DNA from: Paenibacillus sp. 1_12
GTDB lineage: Bacteria; Bacillota; Bacilli; Paenibacillales; NBRC-103111
DNA length: 64,000 nucleotides
Reading direction: 5' to 3'
Assembly (NCBI RefSeq): GCF_900114475.1
Contig: NZ_FOTE01000010.1
Location: 62,001 to 126,000, forward strand
Part shown: piece after piece, positions 1 to 9,036 of the stretch
Layout of the letters: every line of letters starts with the position of its first letter
Numbering within the stretch: the first letter of the stretch is position 1
Notes under the pieces: model-generated
The model's input: the letters and a program-made list of their open reading frames with translations, nothing else
Database searches by the model: none
What the model was told of the DNA's origin: nothing
Made by a program: the position numbers and the translations under genes

Positions 1-807
1 CACGAGCAATGAAGAAGCCATTCCAAGCTTGAAATATTGGAAGCCCAACACATACCCATATACATTCAATGTTTCTGAAGCCAGATTAGGACCACCCTGT
101 GTGGTAGCATAAATAATATCGAAAGTCTTAAGCACATCAATCAGACGCAGCATGACAGCTACGATGATCGTCGGCCGCAGTAGGGGAAGTGTAATGTAAA
201 GGAACTTTTGCCACACCGTAGCTCCATCCACATCTGCCGCCTCGTAAGGGTCGCTAGGTAGTGTAGACAAACCGGCCATTACGATCAGCGCAATCATAGG
301 TGTCCATTCCCATACGTCCACAATGACTAGCGAAGGAATAACCTGAGACGGCGAAGCCAGCCAAAGCAATGGATCAAGCCCCAATGATTTAAGCAGCGTG
401 TTAGCTATACCGATAGTCGGCTCGTAAATCAACATCCATACTAACCCCATAGCAACCGGAGTCGCAACCATGGGCAGCAGGAACAGCGTTTTGACAATAT
501 TTTTACCGCGAAAATCCCGATATAAAAGCAAGGCTATCGCTATAGCTAATATCGTTTCAAGAATGAGCGCAGCAAAGGTGAAATAGAAGGTATTGCCGAC
601 AGATTCCCAAAACCTGCTCTCAGCAAGCAATGCACTATAATTGCTAAGACCGACCCATTTGGGCGGAGTCGTTGCGGACATGCTCCATTCGTAGAAGCTG
701 ATCCGAAGTGTGTAGACGATAGGAAATACCATCATAATCAATACAAATAAAACTGCGGGCATCGTGTAAATCCATTTTATATTGCGATCAAACCAGCTTT
801 CACTCAT
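1..807 (-). CDS. Sugar ABC transporter permease, MalF type (3' end cut by window)
   Basis: This frame is open from an ATG at 807 to the left edge, so the C-terminus is missing. The product starts MSESWFDRNIKW and has several hydrophobic segments. Near the end it carries the EAA loop typical of binding-protein-dependent permeases (EAADVDGATVWQKFLYITLP), which contacts the ATPase. By family, MalF/UgpA-type permeases form half of the membrane channel for a carbohydrate. It lies downstream of a substrate-binding lipoprotein gene (883-2217) on the same strand, so the two are probably cotranscribed. The partner permease is probably beyond the left edge. The substrate cannot be read from sequence. 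Confidence 0.88.
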   Translation of the reverse strand, partial: MSESWFDRNIKWIYTMPAVLFVLIMMVFPIVYTLRISFYEWSMSATTPPKWVGLSNYSALLAESRFWESVGNTFYFTFAALILETILAIAIALLLYRDFRGKNIVKTLFLLPMVATPVAMGLVWMLIYEPTIGIANTLLKSLGLDPLLWLASPSQVIPSLVIVDVWEWTPMIALIVMAGLSTLPSDPYEAADVDGATVWQKFLYITLPLLRPTIIVAVMLRLIDVLKTFDIIYATTQGGPNLASETLNVYGYVLGFQYFKLGMASSLLV

Positions 808-837
808 CAGCGCTGCTTCCTTTCTTGTCAGGAATAC

Positions 838-869
838 GGAAAGGGCCAGCTTAGCCACCGGCCCCTTCC
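838..869 (-). promoter_or_regulatory. Intercistronic hairpin between binding protein and permease
   Basis: A GC-rich inverted repeat (GGAAAGGGCCAG at 838-849 against CCGGCCCCTTCC at 858-869) sits in the 75 bp between the binding-protein stop and the permease start. No T-run follows on the minus strand, so it is more likely an RNA-stabilising or attenuating hairpin than a full terminator. Such hairpins often allow higher expression of the binding protein than of the permeases. Confidence 0.5.
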
Positions 870-882
870 TTCATGTCATTAA

Positions 883-2217
883 TTATTTACCTTTTTCTTT
901 ATCCATAATAACCTGGAGCTCTTGATTCGCTTTATCGGCGGCTGCCTTAATGTCTCCACCTGTCATACCTTGAAGCACAATACTACCTACCACGTCTCGT
1001 GCTTCACCTACACCGATTACAACCGGACGATCATGGTCAACTCCGCCTTTGGTCGAATCCTTAATAACTTGAACCATTTCAGCCGGGAAACCGGATACAC
1101 CATCGGGTTTATCCCATACCGATGCACGCGGACCCGGATTTCCGAGTTTTTGCGTTTTCAACACAACATCCTTACCAGTTGCCCATTTCACAAACTCCCA
1201 GGATGCATCTTTATTTGCTGTCTTCGAATTCATCGCCAGACCCCATGAGGTAATGTTATAAGGCTTCGAGCCTGCTTGACCACCTGGGAACAATGCGTAA
1301 CCCACTTTGTCGGCAATGACTGACTTCTCCGGATCGGTCGTGTTTTTATAAAGCGAATTGGCATCCGTGATGAAGGCAACCTTTCCTTGTGCAAAAATAC
1401 CTAGTGCTTGTGGCCAGGACATATTAAGAACACCTGGAGGCGCATAATCCTTTAATAAGGTACTGTAGGTTGTGAACGCTTTAATGGCTTCTGGCGTATT
1501 CAGCGTTGCCTTGTCACCTTTAGTAAAATCGCCACCTTCGGAATATAAGAAAGAGGAAACTTGTGTTACCAGGGGAGAACGTTGGCCTCGGGCTACGAAA
1601 CCGTACATTTCCGCTTTTGGATCATGCAGTTTTTTTACGGCTGCTGTCAGCTCGTCCAAGGTTTTGGGTACTGCAATATTCGCTTTTTGCAATAAATCTT
1701 TACGGTAGTAAAGGATTTCCTGCTCAGTGATGATAGGAATACCTGCCAGCTTGCCATCTACGGTTGTTGAACCTATGGAGGATTTCGTAAAGTCATCAAA
1801 GTCATAGCTGGCGTCTTTTTTTACGTATTCATCCAGAGGTTGTACCCAACCATTTTTGTAAAAAAGCTTACCTTCCTGTAAAGGACGATACATGAACACA
1901 TCAGGCGTTGCCGAACCTGAAGTAAATTGAACAGTCAGCTTCTGTGTGAGTTGATCTTCGAAAAAGCTTTGGACCTCCACTTTCATTCCTGTTTGTGCTT
2001 CAAACTCGGGCAGCAGTGGTTTTATGGCCTCTCCCCATGGATGGTTTGCGGTAACGACTGTAAGCTTTTTCCCCTCGAATGGCTTGGCTGCTGCAGCTTT
2101 CCCTGTATCAGCGGCTGGAGCTGGTGTTGGTGTACCATTCCCACAACCGGCTAATAAACTCATTGCCATGACAGCAGCCACACTGGCTGGAAGCCATTTT
2201 TTCATTTGTTGATTCAT
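883..2217 (-). CDS. Extracellular sugar-binding lipoprotein of ABC transporter (family 1)
   Basis: A 444-residue protein with a lipoprotein signal: basic N-terminus, hydrophobic core and lipobox LLAGC with the modified Cys near residue 25. The mature part opens with KKLTVVTANHPWGEAIKPLLPEFEAQTG, and the fold resembles MalE/UgpB-type solute-binding proteins (the W-FVKWATGKD segment is typical). It should be anchored outside the membrane and deliver an oligosaccharide or related solute to the permease encoded just downstream (1-807). The start has a clear GGGAGG site. No ATPase gene is present; in Firmicutes these importers often share an MsmX-type ATPase encoded elsewhere. Substrate unknown. 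Confidence 0.88.
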   Translation of the reverse strand: MNQQMKKWLPASVAAVMAMSLLAGCGNGTPTPAPAADTGKAAAAKPFEGKKLTVVTANHPWGEAIKPLLPEFEAQTGMKVEVQSFFEDQLTQKLTVQFTSGSATPDVFMYRPLQEGKLFYKNGWVQPLDEYVKKDASYDFDDFTKSSIGSTTVDGKLAGIPIITEQEILYYRKDLLQKANIAVPKTLDELTAAVKKLHDPKAEMYGFVARGQRSPLVTQVSSFLYSEGGDFTKGDKATLNTPEAIKAFTTYSTLLKDYAPPGVLNMSWPQALGIFAQGKVAFITDANSLYKNTTDPEKSVIADKVGYALFPGGQAGSKPYNITSWGLAMNSKTANKDASWEFVKWATGKDVVLKTQKLGNPGPRASVWDKPDGVSGFPAEMVQVIKDSTKGGVDHDRPVVIGVGEARDVVGSIVLQGMTGGDIKAAADKANQELQVIMDKEKGK

Positions 2218-2355
2218 CTATTGAACCTCCCTGATAGTTGTTGGATCGTATGTTCGATCTGTAGATATAGCTTAACTGTTTTAACACTTCCTCGAAATAA
2301 CGCAGATTCAACATCGATAACGGGAACACAATGGATTTATCTTTCTCAGCCATAC

Positions 2356-2431
2356 AAAAAAAATATCCCCTTCCTGTTCACTCATTCCATCATGATCACA
2401 TGAGGTTTGTGAGTGTTCATTTAAAGGGGAT
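2356..2431 (-). terminator. Rho-independent terminator-like structure after the DHA2 exporter gene
   Basis: ATCCCCTT (2365-2372) pairs with AAGGGGAT (2424-2431), and an inner CACTCA/TGAGTG pairing extends the stem. Read on the minus strand the stem is followed by eight Ts (2363-2356). It lies 31 bp past the end of the exporter gene and separates it from the sugar transporter operon. Confidence 0.65.
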
Positions 2432-2461
2432 TCCATTATTTTTCATAAATATTGAATTATA

Positions 2462-3799
2462 CTATACTTTTCTGAGTACAAAAGACGAAGCAAGAGCCGC
2501 TAAGCTGGCTATAAAGCCATATATAAATAAGGCATGAAATCCACTATAAACGTCTAATCCCTTTGTTAAAAAGGCACCCATCACTGTCACACCAACAGCC
2601 GTTCCGATATTGCGTGAAAACAGCTGCATGGATGTCGATACCCCTTTCTCATTGGTACCTACCAGCTGTTGAGAGCCAATTGTGGCCACCGTGAATATTA
2701 GGCCAAAGGCGAGTCCCTGGACCACCATAACCGAGAATATGTACCAAAACCCAGTACCCTGCTTCAATAAGAGCAGCATCGCACCCGAGCAGATCAACAG
2801 GAAGTTGCCGATAATAATCAGCTTCCCATAGCCCCATTTCACCGTCCATTTGCCGCTCGGAACCGCAACGACCATCCAACCAAACGATACCCCGAGCAGG
2901 GCCAATCCGCTAACAAATAAGCTATGACCTTCCTCTTGAAGAAACAGCGGCACATAGCTGGAAACACCAAACAGTGCAGCACAAGCAAGAAAGGAATTCA
3001 CATTCATGCCTGATATGGAGCGATTGGCAAACAAGTTTAAGGGAACAATCGGTGAGCTGTGCTGACGCTCATACAAATAAAACGCTGCAAGGATGACGAG
3101 ACCTGCAACAGCATAAGCCCATACATAATTTTCGACAACCGTAGTCAGGAGCAGCATACTGACTCCGGCAGCAAACAAGACCGCACCTAGACTATCGACC
3201 TTGGATTTCTTCGGAATGTACACTTCCTTATAAGCCCTTAGCAAAATCAAAGAAATCAGACATAAAGGAATATTAATGTAGAAAATCCAGCGCCAGGTCG
3301 TATATTGAACAAATAATGCGCCAAGCATCGGTGCCAAAATAGCGGATAAAGCCCACATTGCGGTGAAAAAGGCCTGAACCTTACCTCTTTTTTCAGGTGG
3401 ATACAAGTCTCCCGAAATAATCGCAGGAAACGGCATCATCACGCCCGCACCTATTCCCTGTACCGCACGATACAGAATTAGCTGAATCATCGTGTTGGCA
3501 AATCCGCACAATAAAGAGCCAAGCAAGAAAATAAGTATACCTACTGCAAAAATCGTTTTACGCCCATACAAATCAGATATGCGTCCGGCCACTGGAGCAA
3601 CGACCGTGGACACGACCATATACGAAGCAAAGCTCCATGCATACAGCTCAAACCCACCCAGCTCCTTGGCAATAATCGGCATGGTCGTGTTAATAATTGT
3701 CGTATCCATAGATGCGACCAGCATAGCAATCACAACACTGGCCATAACGGGCAGCTTGCTTTTTGTTGAAACGCTTGCGGTTGTAGCTTGTGTAGCCAA
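2462..3799 (-). CDS. MFS drug-type efflux transporter, DHA2-like
   Basis: A 445-residue polytopic membrane protein. Residues about 31-41 read MDTTIINTTMP, the TM1 motif of DHA2/EmrB-QacA exporters. The MFS motif A between TM2 and TM3 is GRISDLYGRK (about 72-81). A proline/glycine-rich TM5 segment (ILAPMLGALFVQYTTWRWIFYINIP) matches the antiporter motif C region. By family these proteins expel hydrophobic compounds using the proton gradient; the substrate here is unknown. The start is a TTG preceded by GGGAGG at a good distance. No regulator gene is adjacent. The length is short for a 14-TM member, so it may have 12-13 segments. Confidence 0.87.
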   Translation of the reverse strand: MATQATTASVSTKSKLPVMASVVIAMLVASMDTTIINTTMPIIAKELGGFELYAWSFASYMVVSTVVAPVAGRISDLYGRKTIFAVGILIFLLGSLLCGFANTMIQLILYRAVQGIGAGVMMPFPAIISGDLYPPEKRGKVQAFFTAMWALSAILAPMLGALFVQYTTWRWIFYINIPLCLISLILLRAYKEVYIPKKSKVDSLGAVLFAAGVSMLLLTTVVENYVWAYAVAGLVILAAFYLYERQHSSPIVPLNLFANRSISGMNVNSFLACAALFGVSSYVPLFLQEEGHSLFVSGLALLGVSFGWMVVAVPSGKWTVKWGYGKLIIIGNFLLICSGAMLLLLKQGTGFWYIFSVMVVQGLAFGLIFTVATIGSQQLVGTNEKGVSTSMQLFSRNIGTAVGVTVMGAFLTKGLDVYSGFHALFIYGFIASLAALASSFVLRKV

Positions 3800-3838
3800 T
3801 AGTTGATCCTCCCTGCAATTCCTCTTCCAAGCAAATCG

Positions 3839-4234
3839 TTAGATTTCAATTCCATTTAAACCAGCATATTTGGAAATTGCTTTAAGCAAATCGCTTATAA
3901 TAGGCAAAATAAATTGAGCACTTCCCAACTGAAAAATCCCGCTGCGGTTATGCACATAAGCCTGACTCACATAAATTCGATAATGCGGGATTCCATGCGA
4001 CATCGTAATAATTTCACTGCCCGAGTTTCGACGATTTTGAAAAGTAATTTTCTTGGTCTCGGTCGTATCATAAGGAATAATACCTGTGATGTGCTCAAGC
4101 TTGAAATAATAGTTGACATGTGGCTTCTGGTATACTAATTCCTCGGTGGAAACGGTAATGCCGAAATCTCTTTTTTTATGCGAGATTTTCAAATCACCCT
4201 GAAGCGACTTTATCTGGATAAAATCCTTATTCAT
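3839..4234 (-). CDS. Conserved-looking hypothetical protein
   Basis: A 131-residue soluble-looking protein starting at an ATG with GGAGG nine bases upstream. It has no signal peptide or membrane segment. The pattern of short beta-type stretches (FGITVSTEELVYQ, YYFKLEHITGIIPY, HYRIYVSQAYVHN) followed by a C-terminal helix (LPIISDLLKAISKYAG) is compatible with a PH-like small beta domain, but this is only an impression. It sits 39 bp upstream of the DHA2 exporter on the same strand and may be cotranscribed with it. Function not recognised. Confidence 0.6.
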   Translation of the reverse strand: MNKDFIQIKSLQGDLKISHKKRDFGITVSTEELVYQKPHVNYYFKLEHITGIIPYDTTETKKITFQNRRNSGSEIITMSHGIPHYRIYVSQAYVHNRSGIFQLGSAQFILPIISDLLKAISKYAGLNGIEI

Positions 4235-4363
4235 ACTTTACTGCCTCCTTAATGCCCAAAACCATGTAATGGGATCATTGGCTATGACAAGTAAAAAGCG
4301 CGTTTTCCAAAGAGCATACCACATTCCCTGCTTGTACGCTACAGAAGTCGGCAAAACATCCTT

Positions 4364-4393
4364 TTGCACTCGTCTTCATTCCATGTTTATGAT
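4364..4393 (+). promoter_or_regulatory. Candidate sigma-A promoter of udk
   Basis: TTGCAC (4364-4369) and TATGAT (4388-4393) are separated by 18 bp, about 55 bp upstream of the uridine kinase start. Assigned by eye. Confidence 0.5.
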
Positions 4394-4448
4394 AAAATAA
4401 CGGGATTAACTCGAAAACCAAGCATCCAATCAGGAGGATCATCTATTT

Positions 4449-5090
4449 ATGCTTATCATCGGAATTGCAGGCGGTACCGGCTCAGGAAAAACGACCGTGG
4501 CCCGCTCCATCATCGAAAAGCTCGGCAGTAAACAAATTACTTTCATTTCCCAGGACAATTATTATTGCGACCATAGCGAGTTAACGTTGGCAGAACGCGA
4601 ATTGATCAATTATGATCATCCTTTTGCTTTTGATAATGAACTGTTGTTACAGCAGCTAAAGCTGCTTAAGCTGAACCAGATTGTACATTCCCCAACCTAT
4701 GATTTTGCCAAACACGCACGCTCTGACCAAACGATTGAGCTGCTTCCGAATCCAATCATTATATTGGAGGGGCTGCATGTTTTATCGGACGAGCAGGTGC
4801 GAGGTATTCTCGATATTAAGGTATTTGTAGATACGGACCCTGACGTTCGTATTCTTCGTCGCGTTTTGCGCGATATTGAAGAACGCGGCCGCAGCATTCA
4901 GTCGGTTTACAGTCAATATTTGTCCACGGTCAAGCCGATGCATGAAGCATTTATTGAGCCCTCTAAAAAATATGCCGACATCATCATACCCGAGGGCGGG
5001 CACAACGAGGTCGGCATCAGCCTGCTTACGATTCTAACGGAGAAATACTTGCAGCCGCCGCTTGCTTCACTTCATCCCAATGAAGGATAA
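4449..5090 (+). CDS. udk: Uridine kinase
   Basis: A 213-residue cytoplasmic P-loop kinase that phosphorylates uridine and cytidine to UMP/CMP in pyrimidine salvage. Diagnostic features are the Walker A motif GGTGSGKTT at residues 8-16, SQDNYY in the nucleoside-binding segment, NYDHPFAFD, and ILEGLHVL followed by the lid-like RRVLRDIEERGRS. The length matches the family (about 210). An AGGAGG site lies 11 bases before the ATG, somewhat far. The last 65 bp overlap the 3' end of a convergent small gene (5026-5328). It appears monocistronic. Confidence 0.92.
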   Translation: MLIIGIAGGTGSGKTTVARSIIEKLGSKQITFISQDNYYCDHSELTLAERELINYDHPFAFDNELLLQQLKLLKLNQIVHSPTYDFAKHARSDQTIELLPNPIIILEGLHVLSDEQVRGILDIKVFVDTDPDVRILRRVLRDIEERGRSIQSVYSQYLSTVKPMHEAFIEPSKKYADIIIPEGGHNEVGISLLTILTEKYLQPPLASLHPNEG

Positions 5091-5328
5091 CTCGCGAATC
5101 ATTTTTGAGCTTCACATTGCACATCTTTAACTGATTTTCAGTAAGCTCCAACAACTCCCATGAAGATGGCTCTGTTATATTCTGCTTGTCTAAAAAATCT
5201 TGATATTCATGCAGAGCAGCTTCTTCATCATCCCAAAATTTAGTCCCGTAATAAGGCAGCCTATAACCGTTAACCAACATACAGGTATAAAGCTTTGATG
5301 TGATCGCATGCTTTATCACATAAGGCAA
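5026..5328 (-). CDS. Small hypothetical protein, convergent with udk
   Basis: A protein of about 100 residues with ordinary composition (LPYYGTKFWDDEEAALHEYQDFLDK, SSWELLELTENQLKMC). I place the start at TTG 5328 because GGAGGAG (5341-5335) then lies 6 bases upstream. An in-frame ATG at 5343 would put that site inside the coding region. The 3' end overlaps the udk 3' end tail to tail by 65 bp. It follows the terminator of the oxidoreductase operon, so it must have its own promoter or depend on readthrough. Function unknown. Confidence 0.5.
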   Translation of the reverse strand: MPYVIKHAITSKLYTCMLVNGYRLPYYGTKFWDDEEAALHEYQDFLDKQNITEPSSWELLELTENQLKMCNVKLKNDSRVILHWDEVKQAAAASISPLES

Positions 5329-5348
5329 CCCTATCTCCTCCATTTTTC

Positions 5349-5398
5349 AAAAAGCAAAAGACATTTTTCTCTTAGGGAGAGAATGCCTTTTGCTTTTT
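5349..5398 (-). terminator. Terminator of the 2-oxoacid:ferredoxin oxidoreductase operon
   Basis: AAAAAGCAAAAGACATT (from 5349) pairs with AATGCCTTTTGCTTTTT (to 5398) with one mismatch. Both flanks carry A/T runs, so it can act on either strand. It sits about 70 bp past the stop of the alpha-beta gene. Confidence 0.75.
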
Positions 5399-5467
5399 AT
5401 TATTTAATCATCTTGCCGAAGTAGAATTCCAGCACTATTTGCTTGTCAGCACTTTGCAGTTTCGAGC

Positions 5468-7774
5468 TTAGAGATACGGGCTTTCATGCTTCGCCTTCAG
5501 CATACTCCAACGGCGCTCCACTTCCCGCTCAAACTCCTTGTAGGAATCCTCATATTCGGGCTTAGTCATATGCTTCGTTTTACCCATAGTTGTAAGCCAC
5601 TCGGACAAAGGAACCTTTTTACTCTTATCCTCCGGATTATAGGTGATCGTTGTGACTCCGTGCTCCACCTCATACAGCGGGAAGAAGCAGGAATCTACTG
5701 CCGCACCCACAATATTGGAACCATCCTCATCTTCAGACAACCAGTTCAAAGGACAAGCGATCAAAATCTTGCCGTACACCAACCCTTCGTTCTGCGCATA
5801 CCATTGGGCTTTGGCACCTTTGCGAACCAGATCCTGAGGGAACGCCTCGGAGCCTGTAAATACATAAGGAATGTGGGTTGCTGCCATTATTTGCGCGGTA
5901 TCCTTGTGATGGAACACTTTACCACCCTGCTTGGAGCCTACGTTGGAGGTCGATGTCCGATGGCCCATAGGCGTGGAATAGGACAATTGAGCACCCGTAT
6001 TCATGTAGCCTTCATTATCGTACTCCAGAATGATCATTTTATGATTCCGCAGCGCCGCTCCGATGGCCGGACCCATTCCGATATCCATACCGCCATCGCC
6101 TGTTATCATCACGAATGTGAAATCGGCTGGCAAATTATAAGCATCCAACTCCCCACGGCGTTTGCGCTCCCAGAACATCTCGACAACACCTGACATCGTG
6201 GCTGCACCATTTTGGAACAGATTGTGAATATATGTTGCTTTATGTGATGAATACGGGTAACCCGTCGTAACTACCATTGCACATCCTGTGTGGAACAGAG
6301 CTACAATGTCGCCCTCGATCCCCTTGAAGAACAATTCAAGCCCAGAAAAAATACCGCAACCTGGACAAGCACCATGACCCGGAGCAATCCGTTTTGGCTT
6401 CTTCGTTAAAGCACGCAGCGGCGGAATGCGGACATTCAGCTTCTTCGTCTCTTCATCCTGCTTAACCGTGATCAGTCCTGTGTTTAATTCTTCATATTTC
6501 ATCGGATTCAGTACACGTTTCATCGTCCGATTCGGGTCGCCAACCGAATGTCCGTAATAATCAAACGGAACCTCTACCTTGCCTTTTTCCACCGCATCAA
6601 TAGCGAACTGGAACAAAGCATGGCCATCTTCATTGTAAAAATCCTTGCCTCCCAGACCGTAGATACGGCTTATTACCATCGTATCATGATTGCCAAGCGT
6701 GAATAGTGCAGCCTTGATTTCATTAACCATATTTCCGCCATGACCACCGTAAGAATCAGCACGGTCACCTACAGTAACTGCCTTAACATTCTTCAGTGCT
6801 TCGGCGATCGCTTTTTGTGGGAATGGCCGAATGATGTTGGGCGCAAGTGAGCCCGCTTTAATCCCTTTGGCACGAAGCTGATCAACAACATCCTTGATAA
6901 TTTCCGATGCGGAGTTCATCAGGAACACAACAACCTCGGCATCTTCCATACAGTACTGGTCCAGAATCGGGTAGTCGCGTCCTGTCAGATCAGCATATTC
7001 CTTGCGAATTCGGTCGAAAACCTCCTCCGCTCGGTACATAGCCATCGACTGTTGATAGCAGTTATTGATATAATCCGGTTCATTCATATATGGACCTACA
7101 GTAATAGGGTTGTTGCGGTCAAGTGTATCGGCAAAGCCGACTGGGGGCTGTTCCCCGATAAAAGCCTGTACATCCTCGCGTTTAGTAAACGTTTGCACAC
7201 GGCGTTTTTGATGCGATGTGAAATATCCATCAGATGCAACGATAACAGGCAAACGAACTTCAGCATCCTCAGCCAGCTTAAGCGCCATAATATTCATATC
7301 ATAAACAGCCTGAGGATCACGGCACATCAGAATCGGCCAGCCTGTATTCAAGGCATAATATAAATCGGAGTGGTCTCCGTGAATATTCAAAGGTCCGGAT
7401 ACGGAGCGGCAGACCAGGTTCATCACCATCGGGAAACGGGTACCCGATTGCACCGGCATTTGCTCCAGCATGTACAAGTAACCATTGGCACTCGTAGCAT
7501 TAAATACACGACCGCCTGCTGTGGATGCACCATAACAGATCCCTGCTGAACCATGCTCGCCATCTGCCGGGATCAGCTTGATGTCATGCTGTCCATTAGC
7601 CTTCATCATATCCAGAAATTGGGCAACCTCTGTGGAAGGCGAAATCGGGAAATATCCCATAATATGATAATTGATTTGGTGCGCGGCATATGCCGCCATT
7701 TCATTACCGGATTCATATACGATCCGCTGCTCCACCGTACCCTGAGGAATCTCTTTATTAATCTCAATTGCCAC
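5468..7774 (-). CDS. 2-oxoacid (probably pyruvate):ferredoxin oxidoreductase, fused alpha-beta subunits
   Basis: About 768 residues. The N-terminal two thirds are the alpha part (PISPSTEVAQFLD, the pyrimidine-binding domain with the STEV signature, then a transketolase-C-like domain around RPFPQKAI). The C-terminal third is the beta part, starting PGHGACPGCG and carrying the thiamine-diphosphate/Mg motif GDGGMDIG followed by NEGYMNTGAQ. The family decarboxylates a 2-oxoacid to acyl-CoA and reduces ferredoxin. Pyruvate is the default guess, but 2-oxoisovalerate types look similar. The gamma and delta subunits are fused in the gene 57 bp upstream (7832-8839), so two polypeptides would form the complex. 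I chose GTG 7774 because GGTGGAG lies 6 bases before it; GTG 7786 abuts its only possible site. Confidence 0.88.
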   Translation of the reverse strand: MAIEINKEIPQGTVEQRIVYESGNEMAAYAAHQINYHIMGYFPISPSTEVAQFLDMMKANGQHDIKLIPADGEHGSAGICYGASTAGGRVFNATSANGYLYMLEQMPVQSGTRFPMVMNLVCRSVSGPLNIHGDHSDLYYALNTGWPILMCRDPQAVYDMNIMALKLAEDAEVRLPVIVASDGYFTSHQKRRVQTFTKREDVQAFIGEQPPVGFADTLDRNNPITVGPYMNEPDYINNCYQQSMAMYRAEEVFDRIRKEYADLTGRDYPILDQYCMEDAEVVVFLMNSASEIIKDVVDQLRAKGIKAGSLAPNIIRPFPQKAIAEALKNVKAVTVGDRADSYGGHGGNMVNEIKAALFTLGNHDTMVISRIYGLGGKDFYNEDGHALFQFAIDAVEKGKVEVPFDYYGHSVGDPNRTMKRVLNPMKYEELNTGLITVKQDEETKKLNVRIPPLRALTKKPKRIAPGHGACPGCGIFSGLELFFKGIEGDIVALFHTGCAMVVTTGYPYSSHKATYIHNLFQNGAATMSGVVEMFWERKRRGELDAYNLPADFTFVMITGDGGMDIGMGPAIGAALRNHKMIILEYDNEGYMNTGAQLSYSTPMGHRTSTSNVGSKQGGKVFHHKDTAQIMAATHIPYVFTGSEAFPQDLVRKGAKAQWYAQNEGLVYGKILIACPLNWLSEDEDGSNIVGAAVDSCFFPLYEVEHGVTTITYNPEDKSKKVPLSEWLTTMGKTKHMTKPEYEDSYKEFEREVERRWSMLKAKHESPYL

Positions 7775-7831
7775 TTTGTTCTCCACCCTTCAATTTACAT
7801 GTAATGGATTATGATATGCAATTCGATCGGA

Positions 7832-8839
7832 TCAGGTTGCCGCTAAGTCAAACCGATGAGGAACACGATGCTCCTCCGCGTAGCCGTCTGCTTCCCTTGC
7901 ACTTGAAAGTGCCTCCGTTGGACAGGCCTGTACACATTTTAAACAGCCTTTGCAGTATTGGTAGTCGATTCCCTGTAGGAACATTTGCGGCCTGCCCTTT
8001 TTATCTGCTTGCTCATCCCACACAAAGCAAAAATCCGGACAGACCGTATCACAGGCTGCGCAGTGAATACATTTGTCATCTTCAAAATGCGGCATCATGC
8101 CTGCTCGGGATATACTTAAATCCTTCAATACACTATTTCCGGGATTCGTAATGACGCCGCCCATAGGCTGTGTACCGAAACCAAGAACAGGGGTATCCTG
8201 CCGGATATAGGACGGCATTTGCTCTCCATCCGCCAGCTCAAAGGTTTGAAATACGACTTCGTTGTAACCCCTTTCAAATGTATTCAAAGCAGGCTGTACA
8301 GCTAAAGGATATTTCTTCTCCAACGATTTGCGGATAACATTTTTCATCGTATCTGGATTTAGAAAAGGGCATAGCCGAAACAGCGCACCCAGCATGGCCA
8401 TATTTACCCGATTTTTTTCTTCAAGCGAAATACCGATCGCATCAATGACAGCAATCGTTCCGCCTTTCATATTCATCTTGGCCTTCAGCTCTTCCGGTGT
8501 TTTTGTCGAATTGACCAGCACAAGTGAATCCTCATAAATACCGCTAATGACATTGATCGTTTTCGACAAAGATTCGTGAAATACTCCTACGACATGCGGA
8601 CGCTCTACAGGCGAGGTATCACGAATATTCGTATTGATATCGCAAAACCGGATGTGCGCCTTAACCGCTGACCCCTTCTTCTCGGAACCATAGGAGGAAA
8701 AACTGACGCCATTCAATCCGGCACCCACCACACCAGCCTCTGCCAGCATTTTGCCAGCCAGATTGGCGCCGAGCCCTCCAATAGATTCCAATCTGATTTC
8801 AAAAAAGCCCAGCTCATTTGTTCTTGGTAGCGTAACCAT
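7832..8839 (-). CDS. 2-oxoacid:ferredoxin oxidoreductase, fused gamma-delta subunits
   Basis: A 335-residue protein. Residues 1 to about 190 form the gamma domain (ESIGGLGANLAGKMLAEAG at the start, then SYGSEKKGSAVKAHIRF), which is thought to bind the CoA end of the reaction. Residues from about 250 form the delta ferredoxin domain with two 4Fe-4S motifs, CIHCAACDTVC and CKGCLKCVQACP. It is the first gene of a two-gene operon with the alpha-beta fusion (5468-7774). The start has AAAGGGG at a good distance. Electrons would pass through the two clusters to ferredoxin or flavodoxin. This low-potential enzyme suggests a microaerobic or fermentative metabolic branch. Confidence 0.88.
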   Translation of the reverse strand: MVTLPRTNELGFFEIRLESIGGLGANLAGKMLAEAGVVGAGLNGVSFSSYGSEKKGSAVKAHIRFCDINTNIRDTSPVERPHVVGVFHESLSKTINVISGIYEDSLVLVNSTKTPEELKAKMNMKGGTIAVIDAIGISLEEKNRVNMAMLGALFRLCPFLNPDTMKNVIRKSLEKKYPLAVQPALNTFERGYNEVVFQTFELADGEQMPSYIRQDTPVLGFGTQPMGGVITNPGNSVLKDLSISRAGMMPHFEDDKCIHCAACDTVCPDFCFVWDEQADKKGRPQMFLQGIDYQYCKGCLKCVQACPTEALSSAREADGYAEEHRVPHRFDLAAT

Positions 8840-8984
8840 TGCAAGACCCCTTTCGAGAATAAACTGAAAATAAGATTAGTTTTCTAAATACTATTTATAT
8901 TCTGAATAGATCGACAAATTCCTCTATTGCAAAAATAATTTTATAAAAAAGCTTTTAAATCGAAACCTGTTCTTCTAATACAAA

Positions 8985-9028
8985 AGAAAAAAGGCTACTC
9001 CCGTAAGTCAAAGACTTGGGAATAGCCT
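8985..9028 (-). terminator. Terminator of the Nudix gene
   Basis: AGGCTACTCCC (8992-9002) pairs with GGGAATAGCCT (9018-9028), with extra GTAAGTC/GACTT pairing in the loop side. On the minus strand the stem is followed by TTTTTTCTTTTG. It lies 8 bp past the Nudix stop codon. Confidence 0.8.
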
Positions 9029-9036
9029 GTCCAACC

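Noticed and set aside
5486-6193. 235-residue plus-strand frame opposite the oxidoreductase
   Set aside because: It lies wholly antisense to a strongly supported enzyme gene and its composition is that of a shadow frame.
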